Shown in pieces: positions 17,401 through 25,303 of a stretch of 64,000 nt of DNA (its first letter is position 1; each line of letters starts with the position of its first letter). A model generated the notes under the pieces. That model did no database searches, was not told the origin of the DNA, and saw only the letters and a list, made by a program, of their open reading frames with translations. Made by a program: the position numbers and the translations under genes. Source of the DNA: an uncultured Clostridia bacterium. Lineage in GTDB: Bacteria > Bacillota > Clostridia > Oscillospirales > Acutalibacteraceae. The stretch lies in contig CAMJJL010000001.1 of assembly GCA_946406145.1 (NCBI GenBank), positions 62,001 to 126,000 of the forward strand. Reading direction: 5' to 3'.

Positions 17401-19413
17401 CCGACAAAGACTGCTACCGACCGGTATACTTATACCTTCAATAACACCTGGGATCCGCCTCTTGTAGCGGCTGAGAGAGATACGGTCTACACCGCGCAGT
17501 TCGATCAGACCGTTAACAAATATACGATCCGGTTCAAGAACTACGACGGCAACGTATTACAAAGCTCCGAGGTCGAGTACGGCGTCGTACCTGTCTATAC
17601 CGGTGAAACTCCGACAAGACCCGCCACTTTGACAAAATCCTTTACCTTCACCGGCTGGAATACAGAGCCTGTCGCAGTCACCGGAGAGGCGACCTACACC
17701 GCTGCCTTCAGTGAAGCGGCGGTCAACGCCGTTACGATCAAGGCAACAAACGTAGCGGAATGGGACAATGTCTATGTTTACTACTGGGGAAACGGCGGCG
17801 ACAATAACTGGCCTGGTGCACTGATGACCGCTGACAGCGACAACTTTATCTATACCGCGTCGATCCCCGAGACCGCTCAGGGAGTCATCTTCTCTGATGG
17901 GAAAGCGAACAACATAAAGCAGACCGTCGATATCAAGAGCGGCATCAGGGACGGTGCTCATTGGGCGATCCTGAACGAAAAGGATGAGGACGATATCACC
18001 AAGTATGTCGTTCACGAAGTCCCGACTTATTATCTCGTCGGCACAATGACAAACTGGAAGACGGACGGCGCACTCGTATTCGTTCCCAGCAAGACAGATG
18101 AAAAGCGCGAAGAATATAAGCTGTCGGGTGTTTCTCTCGAAAACACCGCATCCATCAAGGTCTACGGCAGTGATGATACATGGTATCCGGGTGGCGCGGA
18201 TTATACCATAACCGCAGACGGTACTTACAACATCTATTTCCGTCCGAACGGCGACGGTCACGACGACTGGTATGAAAACTATTTCTATGTTCATAATGTC
18301 ACACCCTATACCGTCACGTGGCTCGACGGCGACGGCGAAACGCTCAAGACGGAAACCGCCGTCTACGGAGAAACTCCTGTTTACACCGGCGCGCCCCCGA
18401 CCAAGAAGGCTGATATGCTGTATACCTACACCTTCAACAACACATGGTCACCTGAGTGTGAAGCTGTCACAGGTAACGTGACCTACACCGCGCAGTTTGA
18501 CGCGAGCCGCAACCCCTACTTTGCGCACCATTCACTCTCGCTGAACGGCAGTATCGGCGTGAACTTCTATCTGAGCCTCACTGATCAGGAGATCGCCGAC
18601 GGCGCAACGGTCGATTTCACGTGGACGGTCAACGGTGTGACAAAGACGTATCCCGTCACCCTGACTGCCGCCGACAAGACCGCCAACGGATACAAGGCAA
18701 CCTGCCCGATCGCGGTCGCCGAGGTGACCTACGATATCACCGCGACCCTAAAGATCGGCGGTGAGCAGATCGGGACCCAAACCTATTCCGCCAAGACGTA
18801 CGCCGATTATATTTTATCGGACGAATTCAAAAACAACTATACGGGCACCGGCGCAAAATCCTATGATAACCTGAAAAAGCTCGTTCAGACTATGCTCGAC
18901 TACGGTACTAAGGCGCAGGTTCGCTTTGATCGCAACACCGAGCTTCTTGCGAACGGCGGCACGGACTTCTTCAGCGACGAGGTCTCCTTTACAAGCGGCG
19001 CGAGCGATATGAGCGAATTCCTCAGTGAGATCGGTCTGGAATACAAGGGCACATCGGTCATCTACCTGAGTGAGACGACTCTGCGTCATTATTACAAGAT
19101 CGTTGATCCCTCTAAGTTCACCGAAGCGGTCCGGAACGAGATCACCTTTGACGGTAAAAAGGTTACCTACGGTACGAGGAGCGGCATGATCTACTTTGAC
19201 AAGAAGAATATCGCCGCCCCCGAGATCGATACCGAGTATGTGCTGAATCTGGGCGGACATGAGTATCGGTATGCTGCACTCGATTACTCCGCGTTGTCGT
19301 ACAGCCTGGATGAAAGCCCCTACAGCGAGAGCATCGCAAAACAGCTTGCCGCAGCGGTTTATCGCTACAATCAGGCGGCAAACACATTCTTTGAAGGCAT
19401 AGGAGGTATATGA
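14497..19413 (+). CDS. Secreted multimodular alpha-amylase (GH13) with CBM26 and InlB-type repeats
   Basis: A 1638-residue enzyme that cleaves alpha-1,4 bonds in starch outside the cell. A signal peptide is followed by a GH13 catalytic domain: VDIVANHV (about 138), DGFRFDAAKH with the nucleophile Asp (about 223), FYGEI with the acid Glu (about 266) and VESHDT (about 327). Then come a starch-binding-like domain (about 486-588), a Pro/Thr linker, CBM26-like (WPGKAMT), an X25-like module, four InlB-type B repeats, a second CBM26-like (WPGALMT), a second X25-like, one more B repeat, and an unassigned C-terminal 300 residues. No dockerin or LPxTG is seen. ATG 14497 is preferred over the track's GTG, which overlaps AGGAG. 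Confidence 0.92.
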   Translation: MKTIPKTTSLFLVLCLIVSVLTVGFVPAAAEETVGTYAQDTVQGSNILHCFDWSYNNIKAALPDIAAAGYTAVQTSPVQRPKDYNASWTDAANQWWKMYQPLGLSIAADNTSWLGTKAQLTSLCTEAEKYHIKVIVDIVANHVANNGIDGGTYSYVNSAVESDLKNNNYYHSNNVRTSDDSRYTITQYHLGMPDLNTGNSYVQQRALGLLEECIDCGVDGFRFDAAKHIELPTDGSNFRSSFWPTVIDGAKDYAQSNGADEPFFYGEILGGAGTDISNYTAYMAVTDNQTGDRALDKAYWSSASELADGTYLKGASADKSVLWVESHDTYMGSSGSAWTSNTKDVSNDVLAKAWAIVGARSDSTALYFARPNSTMGAASTDTGWKSKAVAEVNQFKSHFEGTSEYLSSSGNTAYIERGAKGVVISKLDGAGSVNLTANRMKNGTYTDQVTGNTFTVSGGKITGTVGSTGVAVVYNTNDSAFDYITASTLYLRPSPAWINAGGRYAMYFFNSSTGDSQWVSMTSVSDNYYSGSVPTGDWTNVIFCRMDGSNETNSWDYKKDQTGNLSPDVGTNLYHVASGKWSVYGSAEPTDPPATQPAEDPTVQPTEVGDTYTVYAANKNGWSEMNVYYWDSNKSSVKWPGKAMTQGNAVFKAEIPNDVGGVVFNDGLSQTVNIESGIVNNAQWVVTTAQDEGKYIVESGPTYYLVGSMNNWSNHDNYAFTLNTAETEKVEYKLSGVQLSANAEMKVHDSKNTWYPDGGNNFTVSSTGTYDVYFRPNGDGGSDWHNGYFKLVDVTPCTVTWENYDGTILATDTVLKGEIPSYKGDTPVKEATAQTEYTFSGWSPAVAAVSGDVTYTAQFIESVRTFTVTWKNYDGTVLETDENVAYGAKPEYDSDTPARDPEGDTTFQFSGWSPQITDTTVITEDTTYIARFSTNTNTYTITWKDGDGNTLRTEPCIEGVTPHYTGATPTKTATDRYTYTFNNTWDPPLVAAERDTVYTAQFDQTVNKYTIRFKNYDGNVLQSSEVEYGVVPVYTGETPTRPATLTKSFTFTGWNTEPVAVTGEATYTAAFSEAAVNAVTIKATNVAEWDNVYVYYWGNGGDNNWPGALMTADSDNFIYTASIPETAQGVIFSDGKANNIKQTVDIKSGIRDGAHWAILNEKDEDDITKYVVHEVPTYYLVGTMTNWKTDGALVFVPSKTDEKREEYKLSGVSLENTASIKVYGSDDTWYPGGADYTITADGTYNIYFRPNGDGHDDWYENYFYVHNVTPYTVTWLDGDGETLKTETAVYGETPVYTGAPPTKKADMLYTYTFNNTWSPECEAVTGNVTYTAQFDASRNPYFAHHSLSLNGSIGVNFYLSLTDQEIADGATVDFTWTVNGVTKTYPVTLTAADKTANGYKATCPIAVAEVTYDITATLKIGGEQIGTQTYSAKTYADYILSDEFKNNYTGTGAKSYDNLKKLVQTMLDYGTKAQVRFDRNTELLANGGTDFFSDEVSFTSGASDMSEFLSEIGLEYKGTSVIYLSETTLRHYYKIVDPSKFTEAVRNEITFDGKKVTYGTRSGMIYFDKKNIAAPEIDTEYVLNLGGHEYRYAALDYSALSYSLDESPYSESIAKQLAAAVYRYNQAANTFFEGIGGI

Positions 19414-19535
19414 TGAAAAAAGAGCGCTATGAGCGTGCACGGCTCGATCTCATTGTATTCCAATCGGAAGACGTGATCATGACCTCCGGGCTGGAAGAAT
19501 ATGAGGATCATCCCCTGATCAATTCACAACCTTAA
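19410..19535 (+). CDS. Short peptide with EDVIMTSG core, coupled to the amylase
   Basis: A 41-residue open frame (40 if the second ATG of ATGATG is used) too short for the ORF track. It starts behind AGGAGGT and overlaps the amylase stop by four bases (ATGA), so it is very probably translated. The N-terminal half is charged (MMKKERYERARLD), the middle carries VFQSEDVIMTSG and the tail is acidic and polar. I recall similar 'DVI-TSG' peptides in Ruminococcaceae but no function. It has the size and leader-like layout of a RiPP precursor, though it lacks Cys; it could also be an immunity or regulatory peptide. Confidence 0.6.
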   Translation: MMKKERYERARLDLIVFQSEDVIMTSGLEEYEDHPLINSQP

Positions 19536-19544
19536 CGCAAAATG

Positions 19545-19576
19545 ACCCCCTGAAAGCACCGTCGCTTTCAGGGGGT
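19545..19576 (+). terminator. Terminator after the amylase-peptide unit
   Basis: Perfect hairpin ACCCCCTGAAAGC / GCTTTCAGGGGGT with a six-base loop, 10 nt after the peptide stop. The T-tract is poor. Confidence 0.65.
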
Positions 19577-19641
19577 TACTGTTGCCGAAAACCGCAGGGC
19601 ATCGGAGGATATCCCTGCGGTCTTGTAACGTGATTGTTGTT

Positions 19642-19890
19642 TTAATCCAGAGGTTCCATCCCCCTGCCAATCCGAGTCGCCGCTGACATTACCTGCGCTG
19701 GAGTTGATTGAATCTTGTTGCCCTTTGTTTTCTTCCGTGCCCAGCCCGTGAACATTTTTACTTTTTCTGGTGTATTCAGGCACATCATCATTAAAATCTG
19801 ATCTTCTTTCTCCATCTTTAACTGCTTGCCTATGGCTATTATCAAGTGCGTCGTAGTATCTTGCCAATTCTTCTTCGTGGCTACGTCCAT
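19642..19890 (-). CDS. Small conserved-looking hypothetical protein
   Basis: An 82-residue minus-strand protein whose ending (STPAQVMSAATRIGRGMEPLD) and middle (MMMCLNTPEKVKMFTGWA) have the look of a small Clostridial family often seen on mobile elements. GGGAGAAGG precedes the ATG. An overlapping frame (19568-19867) is treated as its shadow, although this choice is not certain. It lies next to a truncated mobile-element gene, so it may be element debris. Confidence 0.4.
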   Translation of the reverse strand: MDVATKKNWQDTTTHLIIAIGKQLKMEKEDQILMMMCLNTPEKVKMFTGWARKKTKGNKIQSTPAQVMSAATRIGRGMEPLD

Positions 19891-19970
19891 ATTCCTTCTC
19901 CCATCTATCTACATAATAATCTTATTTTTTCACCGAAACATATTCCATAACTTGGTATTTATGTGGTAAA

Positions 19971-20333
19971 TCATCGAACTTTTCTATAATATACCATAGA
20001 ACGGGATTGATTCTTTTGCCTTGCATTATTTTGCAAAGCAGGGTTGCTTTTTGAACGATTATCGAGTATACTACCTTTAGAAGCTGACGATTGTATGAGA
20101 GAAGCGCAGTTAGCGTGAGGGACTTTGCCGTCAGCTTCTAAATTTATGTCATAGAAAATAGTGCCGGACTGTGCTTTGCCAACCCGGACAATGTAAGAGA
20201 AAATAGTATCATCTATGCTAACTTTGCTCTGATAATTCTTGAAACCGTTCGGAAACAATTTATGATTCTTAAAATCAGGTGCGTCATAAGAAATGTTAGC
20301 ATTATCTATTAAATCAATAACGCTTGTAGACAT
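19971..20333 (-). pseudogene. Remnant of a large mobile-element protein
   Basis: A 120-residue frame without a ribosome site. Its middle (YIVRVGKAQSGTIFYDIN) resembles the C-terminal nuclease-like or polyvalent domain of very large proteins from conjugative elements and phages. The N-terminal bulk is missing and the tail is low in complexity. The DNA around it (19.9-20.4 kb) is more AT-rich than the flanks. I read it as debris of an earlier insertion. Confidence 0.4.
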
Positions 20334-20415
20334 CGATTATCGACAAATTCAAAAAATCATGTTACAATCATTGTATAGTGATACGGCGTCAATCGTTGCA
20401 TTATACAATACGGAA

Positions 20416-20542
20416 AAGGCTCCCTTTGGTAAAGGTGCCCCCGTTGGGGGAATGTCCGCAGCGCGGACAAAAGGGTCGGCTGTTTTCGCAGAGGAAGTTG
20501 CTTCCGGCGAGGAGGCTGTCACCGAAGGTGACTGAGGGATTG
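20416..20542 (+). repeat. Dispersed palindromic repeat, long form
   Basis: Begins GGCTCCCTTTGGTAAAGG and ends GCTGTCACC...GGTGACTGAGGGATTG, matching a shorter copy at 58878-58928. Between the ends it carries extra palindromes (CCCCCGTTGGGGG, TGTCCGCAGCGCGGACA). It sits upstream of the LytS-like kinase. Confidence 0.65.
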
Positions 20543-20593
20543 CATTGGTTGTTCGAGCATAGAACGAGTAACTGAAAAAAACAGTCAAAAAGG

Positions 20594-21988
20594 ATGATCG
20601 GTTTGAATGAATTGATACAGCGGATCGGGATATCGGGAATAATACAAATCGCCGTGTCGCTTTGGAACAACATACTGCTTGTTATTATCACACTATCGCT
20701 TTCGTCAGGCATCAAAAAAAGCAAGAGCTCTGCCGAACCGAATAACTACCAAACGCCGTTTACAAAAGAAATCATGGTTTTCTTTATCGCGGTGTTTTTC
20801 TACAACGCCTTTGATATCGTCATCAACCTGATCACAGGCGTACCGGGGGATTTCAGCGTAGCGGTACACTATGTGATGCTCATCGGCTATTTTGCCGTAG
20901 GCGCTTTTCAAACATTGCTGTTTTTGCAGGTCATCAAAAAGTATGTGGCTCAGGCAAACGGAATGGAAAGGCTGAGAAAAACAACGTTTTTTATTCAGCT
21001 CCTTCATATACCCGCGCTGGTGCTTCTGATGATCACGCCGTTCACGCATTGGCTGTTCTACCTTGATGAACGCTCCGATTATTACAGAGGCGCGTTATAT
21101 CCGATATGGTATTACACCACGATCATATCCTTCGTCTATATCTTACTGGTTCTCATTTTTTGCCGACGGAAGATGGATCGGTTTATCTTCAAGGTATTGA
21201 TTACCACCTCTGTTCTGCCGATCATCGGCTTTATCCTTAACATTTCCTACACGGGAATCAGCTTCAATAATATTTCCGTCACGCTTTCGGCGCTGATCGT
21301 TTATGTGTTTTACGAAAGCTACCGAACCTCAACAGCCGTCAGCAGAGAGCATGAGCTCAACCGGATGCAGCAAGAGCTTTTGGAGAGCAGGCTTGCGACA
21401 GAGCAGGCGAACAATGAAATGTTGCTGGCGCAGATCCAGCCGCATTTTATCAGCAATTCGCTGATGGCGCTGCGCGCGCAGTGTACCGGATATCCCGAGA
21501 TATATGAAAGCATCACCAACTTTTCCATGTACCTGCGTTCTCATTTTGAAGCGCTCGGCGACGCTAATAAAATGATCTCCTTTGAAAAGGAGATGGAGAA
21601 CACCGATGCCTACCTCGCCTTGGAACAGCAGAACTTCGGTGACCGCCTGAACGTGATCTATCACATCGAGTGCGACGACTACATGCTTCCGCCGCTTACC
21701 GTACAGCCGCTTGTCGAGAACGCTGTGCGCCACGGTATCGGTACCTGTGAAGAGGGCGGCGATGTACAGATCAGCTCTCGCAGAGAGCCGGGCAGGATCA
21801 TCATTGAAGTGATCGACAACGGCTCCGGCAAAAGCAATATCACACAACAGCAGACCGAGCGCCGCGGGATCGGTATCGAAAACGTCCGTTCGCGGCTGCG
21901 GTCGATCGTGGGCGGCGAGCTGGAAGTTATTACCAACGAGAGCGGCACCACGGCAAGGATCACCCTGCCTGAGCCGATAGGAGAATGA
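20594..21988 (+). CDS. LytS/YehU-like sensor histidine kinase
   Basis: A 464-residue protein with about seven membrane segments in the first 220 residues, a short coiled coil, and a His_kinase domain of the LytS type (QIQPHFISNSLMAL, phospho-acceptor His; LTVQPLVENAVRHGI, N-box; RRGIGIENVRSRL). Such kinases sense membrane or extracellular cues. The 3' end overlaps the response regulator by 4 nt. ATG 20594 sits very close to AAAAAGG, so TTG 20603 is an alternative start. Confidence 0.85.
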   Translation: MIGLNELIQRIGISGIIQIAVSLWNNILLVIITLSLSSGIKKSKSSAEPNNYQTPFTKEIMVFFIAVFFYNAFDIVINLITGVPGDFSVAVHYVMLIGYFAVGAFQTLLFLQVIKKYVAQANGMERLRKTTFFIQLLHIPALVLLMITPFTHWLFYLDERSDYYRGALYPIWYYTTIISFVYILLVLIFCRRKMDRFIFKVLITTSVLPIIGFILNISYTGISFNNISVTLSALIVYVFYESYRTSTAVSREHELNRMQQELLESRLATEQANNEMLLAQIQPHFISNSLMALRAQCTGYPEIYESITNFSMYLRSHFEALGDANKMISFEKEMENTDAYLALEQQNFGDRLNVIYHIECDDYMLPPLTVQPLVENAVRHGIGTCEEGGDVQISSRREPGRIIIEVIDNGSGKSNITQQQTERRGIGIENVRSRLRSIVGGELEVITNESGTTARITLPEPIGE

Positions 21989-22695
21989 TTATGATAACCT
22001 TATCCTTAGACGATCAAAAGACAGCGACCGACTTAATGACCTTTATGCTGCGTAAGCTCGATCCCGAGGGCACGCACCTTGCGGCAAATTCCGTCAGCGA
22101 GGCGATGGCGCTGCTCAGCGGCGATGTACAGATCCTGTTTCTCGATATCGAGATGCCGGGACTCAACGGGATCCAATTCGCCGACATAGTCCGAAAGGAA
22201 CATAAAGAGCTTAACATCATATTTGTCACCGGTCACCCGGAATACAGCTATGAAGCATATGGCGTCCGTCCCAGCGGATTTCTCGCTAAGCCCGTCACCG
22301 AAAAGGATGTCGAGCGAGAGTTGAAGGAGCTGCGGTATCCCATCTCGAAGGCACAGCCGCGCCTGATGGTGCAGTGCAGTCCCTTTGCGGTTTTCGCGAA
22401 CGATAAACCGCTCGGCTTCCAGCGTCAGTCAACGATGGAGCTTTTTGCGTACCTTGTTTACAGAAAAGGCGCTTTCTGTACCAACGGCGAGATCATTGCC
22501 GCGCTGTGGGGCGGCGATATCCGGAAACAGCCGTACCTGCGCAAGCTGATCAGCGATATGCGTATGGGCTTTCGCAGTGTCGGCGCCGAGGATGTGATCT
22601 TAAAGCAATACGGCGAGACCTGCGTGAATATCAATATGCTTCAAATCACCGGCGATCTGCCAATCATCGCGGAGGAATTCGGGTGGATAGAATAA
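21985..22695 (+). CDS. Response regulator, receiver plus winged-helix-like output
   Basis: A 236-residue partner of the LytS-like kinase (4-nt overlap). The receiver has the phospho-acceptor Asp in FLDIEMPGLNG and the Lys in LAKPVTEK. The C-terminal part (FQRQSTMELFAYLVYRKGAFCTN...ALWGGDIRKQPYLRKLISDMR) looks like a winged-helix/SARP-type DNA-binding domain and not the LytTR domain usual for this kinase class. The target genes are unknown. Confidence 0.8.
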   Translation: MIMITLSLDDQKTATDLMTFMLRKLDPEGTHLAANSVSEAMALLSGDVQILFLDIEMPGLNGIQFADIVRKEHKELNIIFVTGHPEYSYEAYGVRPSGFLAKPVTEKDVERELKELRYPISKAQPRLMVQCSPFAVFANDKPLGFQRQSTMELFAYLVYRKGAFCTNGEIIAALWGGDIRKQPYLRKLISDMRMGFRSVGAEDVILKQYGETCVNINMLQITGDLPIIAEEFGWIE

Positions 22696-22699
22696 AACC

Positions 22700-22730
22700 G
22701 GGACAGCTTGTGTAAGCTGTCCTTGTTTTG
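22700..22730 (+). terminator. Terminator of the two-component operon
   Basis: GGACAGCTT / AAGCTGTCC with a GTGT loop and TTGTTTTG tail, 5 nt after the regulator stop. Confidence 0.8.
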
Positions 22731-22859
22731 AAAAAGATTTGGGTATTAGCGGTTAAATAGACCTTCCTTGTAAATTTCGTTAAGTTGCACAAAATGCAAT
22801 CGATATCTTTGGTGGATTTATAATTCTTTTACAGAAAATTGTCACGGTTTGTGTACAGT

Positions 22860-23158
22860 TTATCTGCTATAATACAGTAGGTAATGCTTTTCCGTGGTTT
22901 ATGCATGAGCATGACGGCATGATCCTCGGTCAGAGGAGCTCCGGCGGCGCCTGCGCGATCCGCGTCACCTCCGCTGCCGGTATTGAATTCGCCTGCTCTG
23001 CGGCGTCCAGCCATATCGTCAGCGAATCCGGCGAGAACGTCGACTTCGGCTGCCCGCTCGACGCAGACCTGATGACCGACGGCGAGAACCCCTACGAGAA
23101 CTTCTACGACCTGACCCTGCTCAGTCAGAAGATGAACGAATTCTTTGCTGCCGACTGA
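22860..23158 (+). pseudogene. 5'-truncated S41 (C-terminal processing) peptidase remnant
   Basis: The frame is open upstream of the track's ATG and reads GNAFPWFMHEHDGMILGQRSSGGA, a pattern of the C-terminal part of S41-family peptidases (the strand after the catalytic Ser-Lys region). It continues to a proper C-terminus (NFYDLTLLSQKMNEFF). The catalytic core and N-terminus are absent and there is no ribosome site. A TATAAT with TGC extension at about 22867 overlaps the junction by chance or as a remnant promoter. Confidence 0.5.
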
Positions 23159-23193
23159 GCAGCTTCACAATTAATCTATAAAGGAGATTGATT

Positions 23194-23871
23194 ATGCAAT
23201 ACGAAATTATCGGCGGAAATCTTCCCGCAGTACTTTGCAGACTGTCCAAAGGCGAAAAAATCGTCTGTGAGTCGGGCGGAATGTCCTGGATGGACGGCGT
23301 TTTCAAAATGGAAACCGTCGGCGGCGGCGCCGGCAAAATGTTCGGCAGAATGTTCTCCGGCGAGTCGATGTTCACCAACACCTACACGGCGCAGCAGGAC
23401 GGAGAGATCGCGTTTGCGTCTTGCTTCCCAGGCGAGATACTCGCGATCAACCTGACCCCCGGCAAGAGCATCATCGCTCAGAAAAGAGCGTTTCTCGCAA
23501 GCGAGGCCGGCGTTGACATGTCCGTATTCTTCCAAAAGAAGATCGGAAAAGGTCTGTTCGGCGGCGAGGGCTTTATCATGGAGAAATTCACCGGCAGCGG
23601 CCTCGTATTCCTCGAGGTAGACGGCTCGGTCATGGAGTATACGCTGGCACGCGGCGAGAAAAAGGTCATGGAGACCGGCCATCTCGTTATGATGGACGAT
23701 ACCTGCCAGATGGATATCGAAAGGATCAGCGGCGTGAAAAACGTTCTGTTCGGCGGCGAAGGCCTGTTCAACACGGTCGTGACCGGCCCCGGAAAGATCG
23801 TGATCCAGACCATGCCGATGGCGAAGACCGCAGGCGTGATCTCGCAGTATCTTCCCACTCAGTCCGGCTAA
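23194..23871 (+). CDS. AIM24 / TIGR00266 family protein
   Basis: A 225-residue Gly-rich beta protein with the family layout: YEIIGGNLPAVLCRLSKGEKIV at the start, the SGGMSWMDG motif, and GEGFIMEKFTGSGLVFLEV in the second half. The family is widespread and its function in bacteria is not settled. ATG 23194 follows AAGGAG at 7 nt. It directly follows the S41 remnant and is followed by a VOC gene. Confidence 0.85.
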   Translation: MQYEIIGGNLPAVLCRLSKGEKIVCESGGMSWMDGVFKMETVGGGAGKMFGRMFSGESMFTNTYTAQQDGEIAFASCFPGEILAINLTPGKSIIAQKRAFLASEAGVDMSVFFQKKIGKGLFGGEGFIMEKFTGSGLVFLEVDGSVMEYTLARGEKKVMETGHLVMMDDTCQMDIERISGVKNVLFGGEGLFNTVVTGPGKIVIQTMPMAKTAGVISQYLPTQSG

Positions 23872-23955
23872 AAACCAATCATGCAATCAGTCGGCGCTCT
23901 GCCTGTTTGCAGGGCAGGGCGCTGCCTTATCAATATGGATACCATGGAGAAAAGA

Positions 23956-24336
23956 ATGAAAATCACTACCTTTAATCCTTTTATCGTTACATCACAGGTT
24001 GATGATACGATCAAGCTGTTTGAAGCACTCGGCTTTGAACGCCGTCATACAAAGGAAGGAATCGAGATCGCGGACAGAGATGACACCGTGATCCGGATGA
24101 AGGACGCAAACGGCTTTTATCTGGATATACTGCAGTCGAACGCCGAGGCGGAACACGGCACGGCAGGCATCCGCATGAATGTGGACGATTTTGACGAGGC
24201 GTATCAAACGCTCCTGCGGCACGGCTATCAAAATGCCTACGGCGATGAAACTGTCAACACAAAATCATCCAAAGCCGCTATGATGACAGCGCCTTCCGGC
24301 TTCAACATCAGTATCATCCAGCACATCAAAAAATAA
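23956..24336 (+). CDS. VOC/glyoxalase-fold protein
   Basis: A 126-residue protein with the two-module VOC pattern (NPFIVTSQVDDTIKLFEALGFE..., then GIRMNVDDFDEAYQTLLRHGYQ). The family binds metals and includes glyoxalases, bleomycin resistance and dioxygenases; none can be chosen here. I start at ATG 23956 after GGAGA; the track's 25 extra residues include a GC-rich hairpin region (GCAGGGCAGGGCGC) and are unlikely to be coding. Confidence 0.7.
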   Translation: MKITTFNPFIVTSQVDDTIKLFEALGFERRHTKEGIEIADRDDTVIRMKDANGFYLDILQSNAEAEHGTAGIRMNVDDFDEAYQTLLRHGYQNAYGDETVNTKSSKAAMMTAPSGFNISIIQHIKK

Positions 24337-24422
24337 AACTATTTCGGTGAGTCAGCGCCCGGCTTTTGCAGGGCAGGGCGCTATCTTATAAAAAATCCAT
24401 ATTTATTTCAAGGAGGAACACT

Positions 24423-25076
24423 ATGAAATTCCAAAATGCTGCAACAGGCGTGAAAAGAATCTTCACTGCCGAAATCCTCAAGCTGATCGCTGCTTTCGTG
24501 ACCGTTATCGCTGTTATCATGATGATCGTCACTCTCGCGGCGGCAAACGCTAATTCTCAGGGCGGAACGATCGCTGCCGGTGTGGGTACCGTAGTTCTGA
24601 TTGCGGCCGCTTCCATTCTGGCTCTGATCGGTGGAATCATGGCGCTGGTCGGTATCATCAACGCCTCTAAGGACGAGGGCGCTTTCAAGACTGCTCTGAT
24701 CCTCATCGTCGTCAGCCTTATCGCTGCGGTCGTCGGCGGTATCTTCTCCAGAAACACTACCGTTTACAGCATCTGCCAGATTGTGCAGAACCTGATGTCG
24801 ATCTTTGTGACCGTCTTTGTCATCAAAGGTATTACCAACCTTGCTGTTAAGATCGGCAACGATGAAGTTGCTCAGCAGGGCAAGAGCCTTCTGACCATCA
24901 TCGTTGTATTCTACGCGCTGTCCCTGATCGCCAACATCCTCGTTCTGGTATTCGGCGGTATGTTCGCTTCCGTCCTCGGCGGCATCCTCGCAGTTGTAGC
25001 TCTCGTACTGAACATCATCGCGTATATCGTTTATCTGTCCTTGCTGAACAAGGGCAAGAATATGCTCGCAGAATAA
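24423..25076 (+). CDS. Six-segment membrane protein, unrecognised
   Basis: A 217-residue hydrophobic protein with about six membrane helices and Ala/Val/Ile-rich composition; cytoplasmic start MKFQNAATGVKRIF. AAGGAGG precedes the ATG at a normal distance. The intergenic DNA repeats the hairpin motif GCAGGGCAGGGCGCT also found before the VOC gene. No family name can be given with confidence; a small transporter-like or envelope protein is likely. Confidence 0.65.
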   Translation: MKFQNAATGVKRIFTAEILKLIAAFVTVIAVIMMIVTLAAANANSQGGTIAAGVGTVVLIAAASILALIGGIMALVGIINASKDEGAFKTALILIVVSLIAAVVGGIFSRNTTVYSICQIVQNLMSIFVTVFVIKGITNLAVKIGNDEVAQQGKSLLTIIVVFYALSLIANILVLVFGGMFASVLGGILAVVALVLNIIAYIVYLSLLNKGKNMLAE

Positions 25077-25082
25077 TCATTC

Positions 25083-25140
25083 TACTAAGCCTCCCTTTTC
25101 TAAAGGAGGCGGCGCGGACACTTGTGTCCGTGACGGAGGG
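25083..25140 (+). repeat. Dispersed repeat / hairpin after the membrane protein
   Basis: CCTCCCTTT / AAAGGAGG hairpin followed by GGACAC / GTGTCC and CGGAGGGTTG. It is a diverged relative of the repeats at 20416 and 58878 and may also end transcription. Confidence 0.5.
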
Positions 25141-25234
25141 TTGTTTCAAACGTTCCGTAATATAATGCTGCAGCCGTTCTTGAATTGAGAGCGGCTGCAC
25201 TGTATTGCAGATCGTCGGGGCATATGATTATGCC

Positions 25235-25280
25235 GATTTCTGATAGGAAACAGGCATTATTCAATTTCCTATCAGAAATC
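25235..25280 (+). promoter_or_regulatory. 16-bp perfect inverted repeat in a 5' region
   Basis: GATTTCTGATAGGAAA and its exact complement are separated by 14 nt, 24 nt upstream of the start of the next gene. No T-tract follows, so it is more likely an operator or mRNA stem than a terminator. Confidence 0.55.
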
Positions 25281-25303
25281 CACATAACGTAAGGAGAAAA
25301 CCA

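Noticed and set aside
16792-18294. Minus-strand ORFs within the amylase gene
   Set aside because: Produced by the repetitive modules of the amylase; no start signals.
19568-19867. 99-residue minus ORF overlapping 19642-19890
   Set aside because: Competes with a better-looking frame; low-complexity second half. The choice is not certain.
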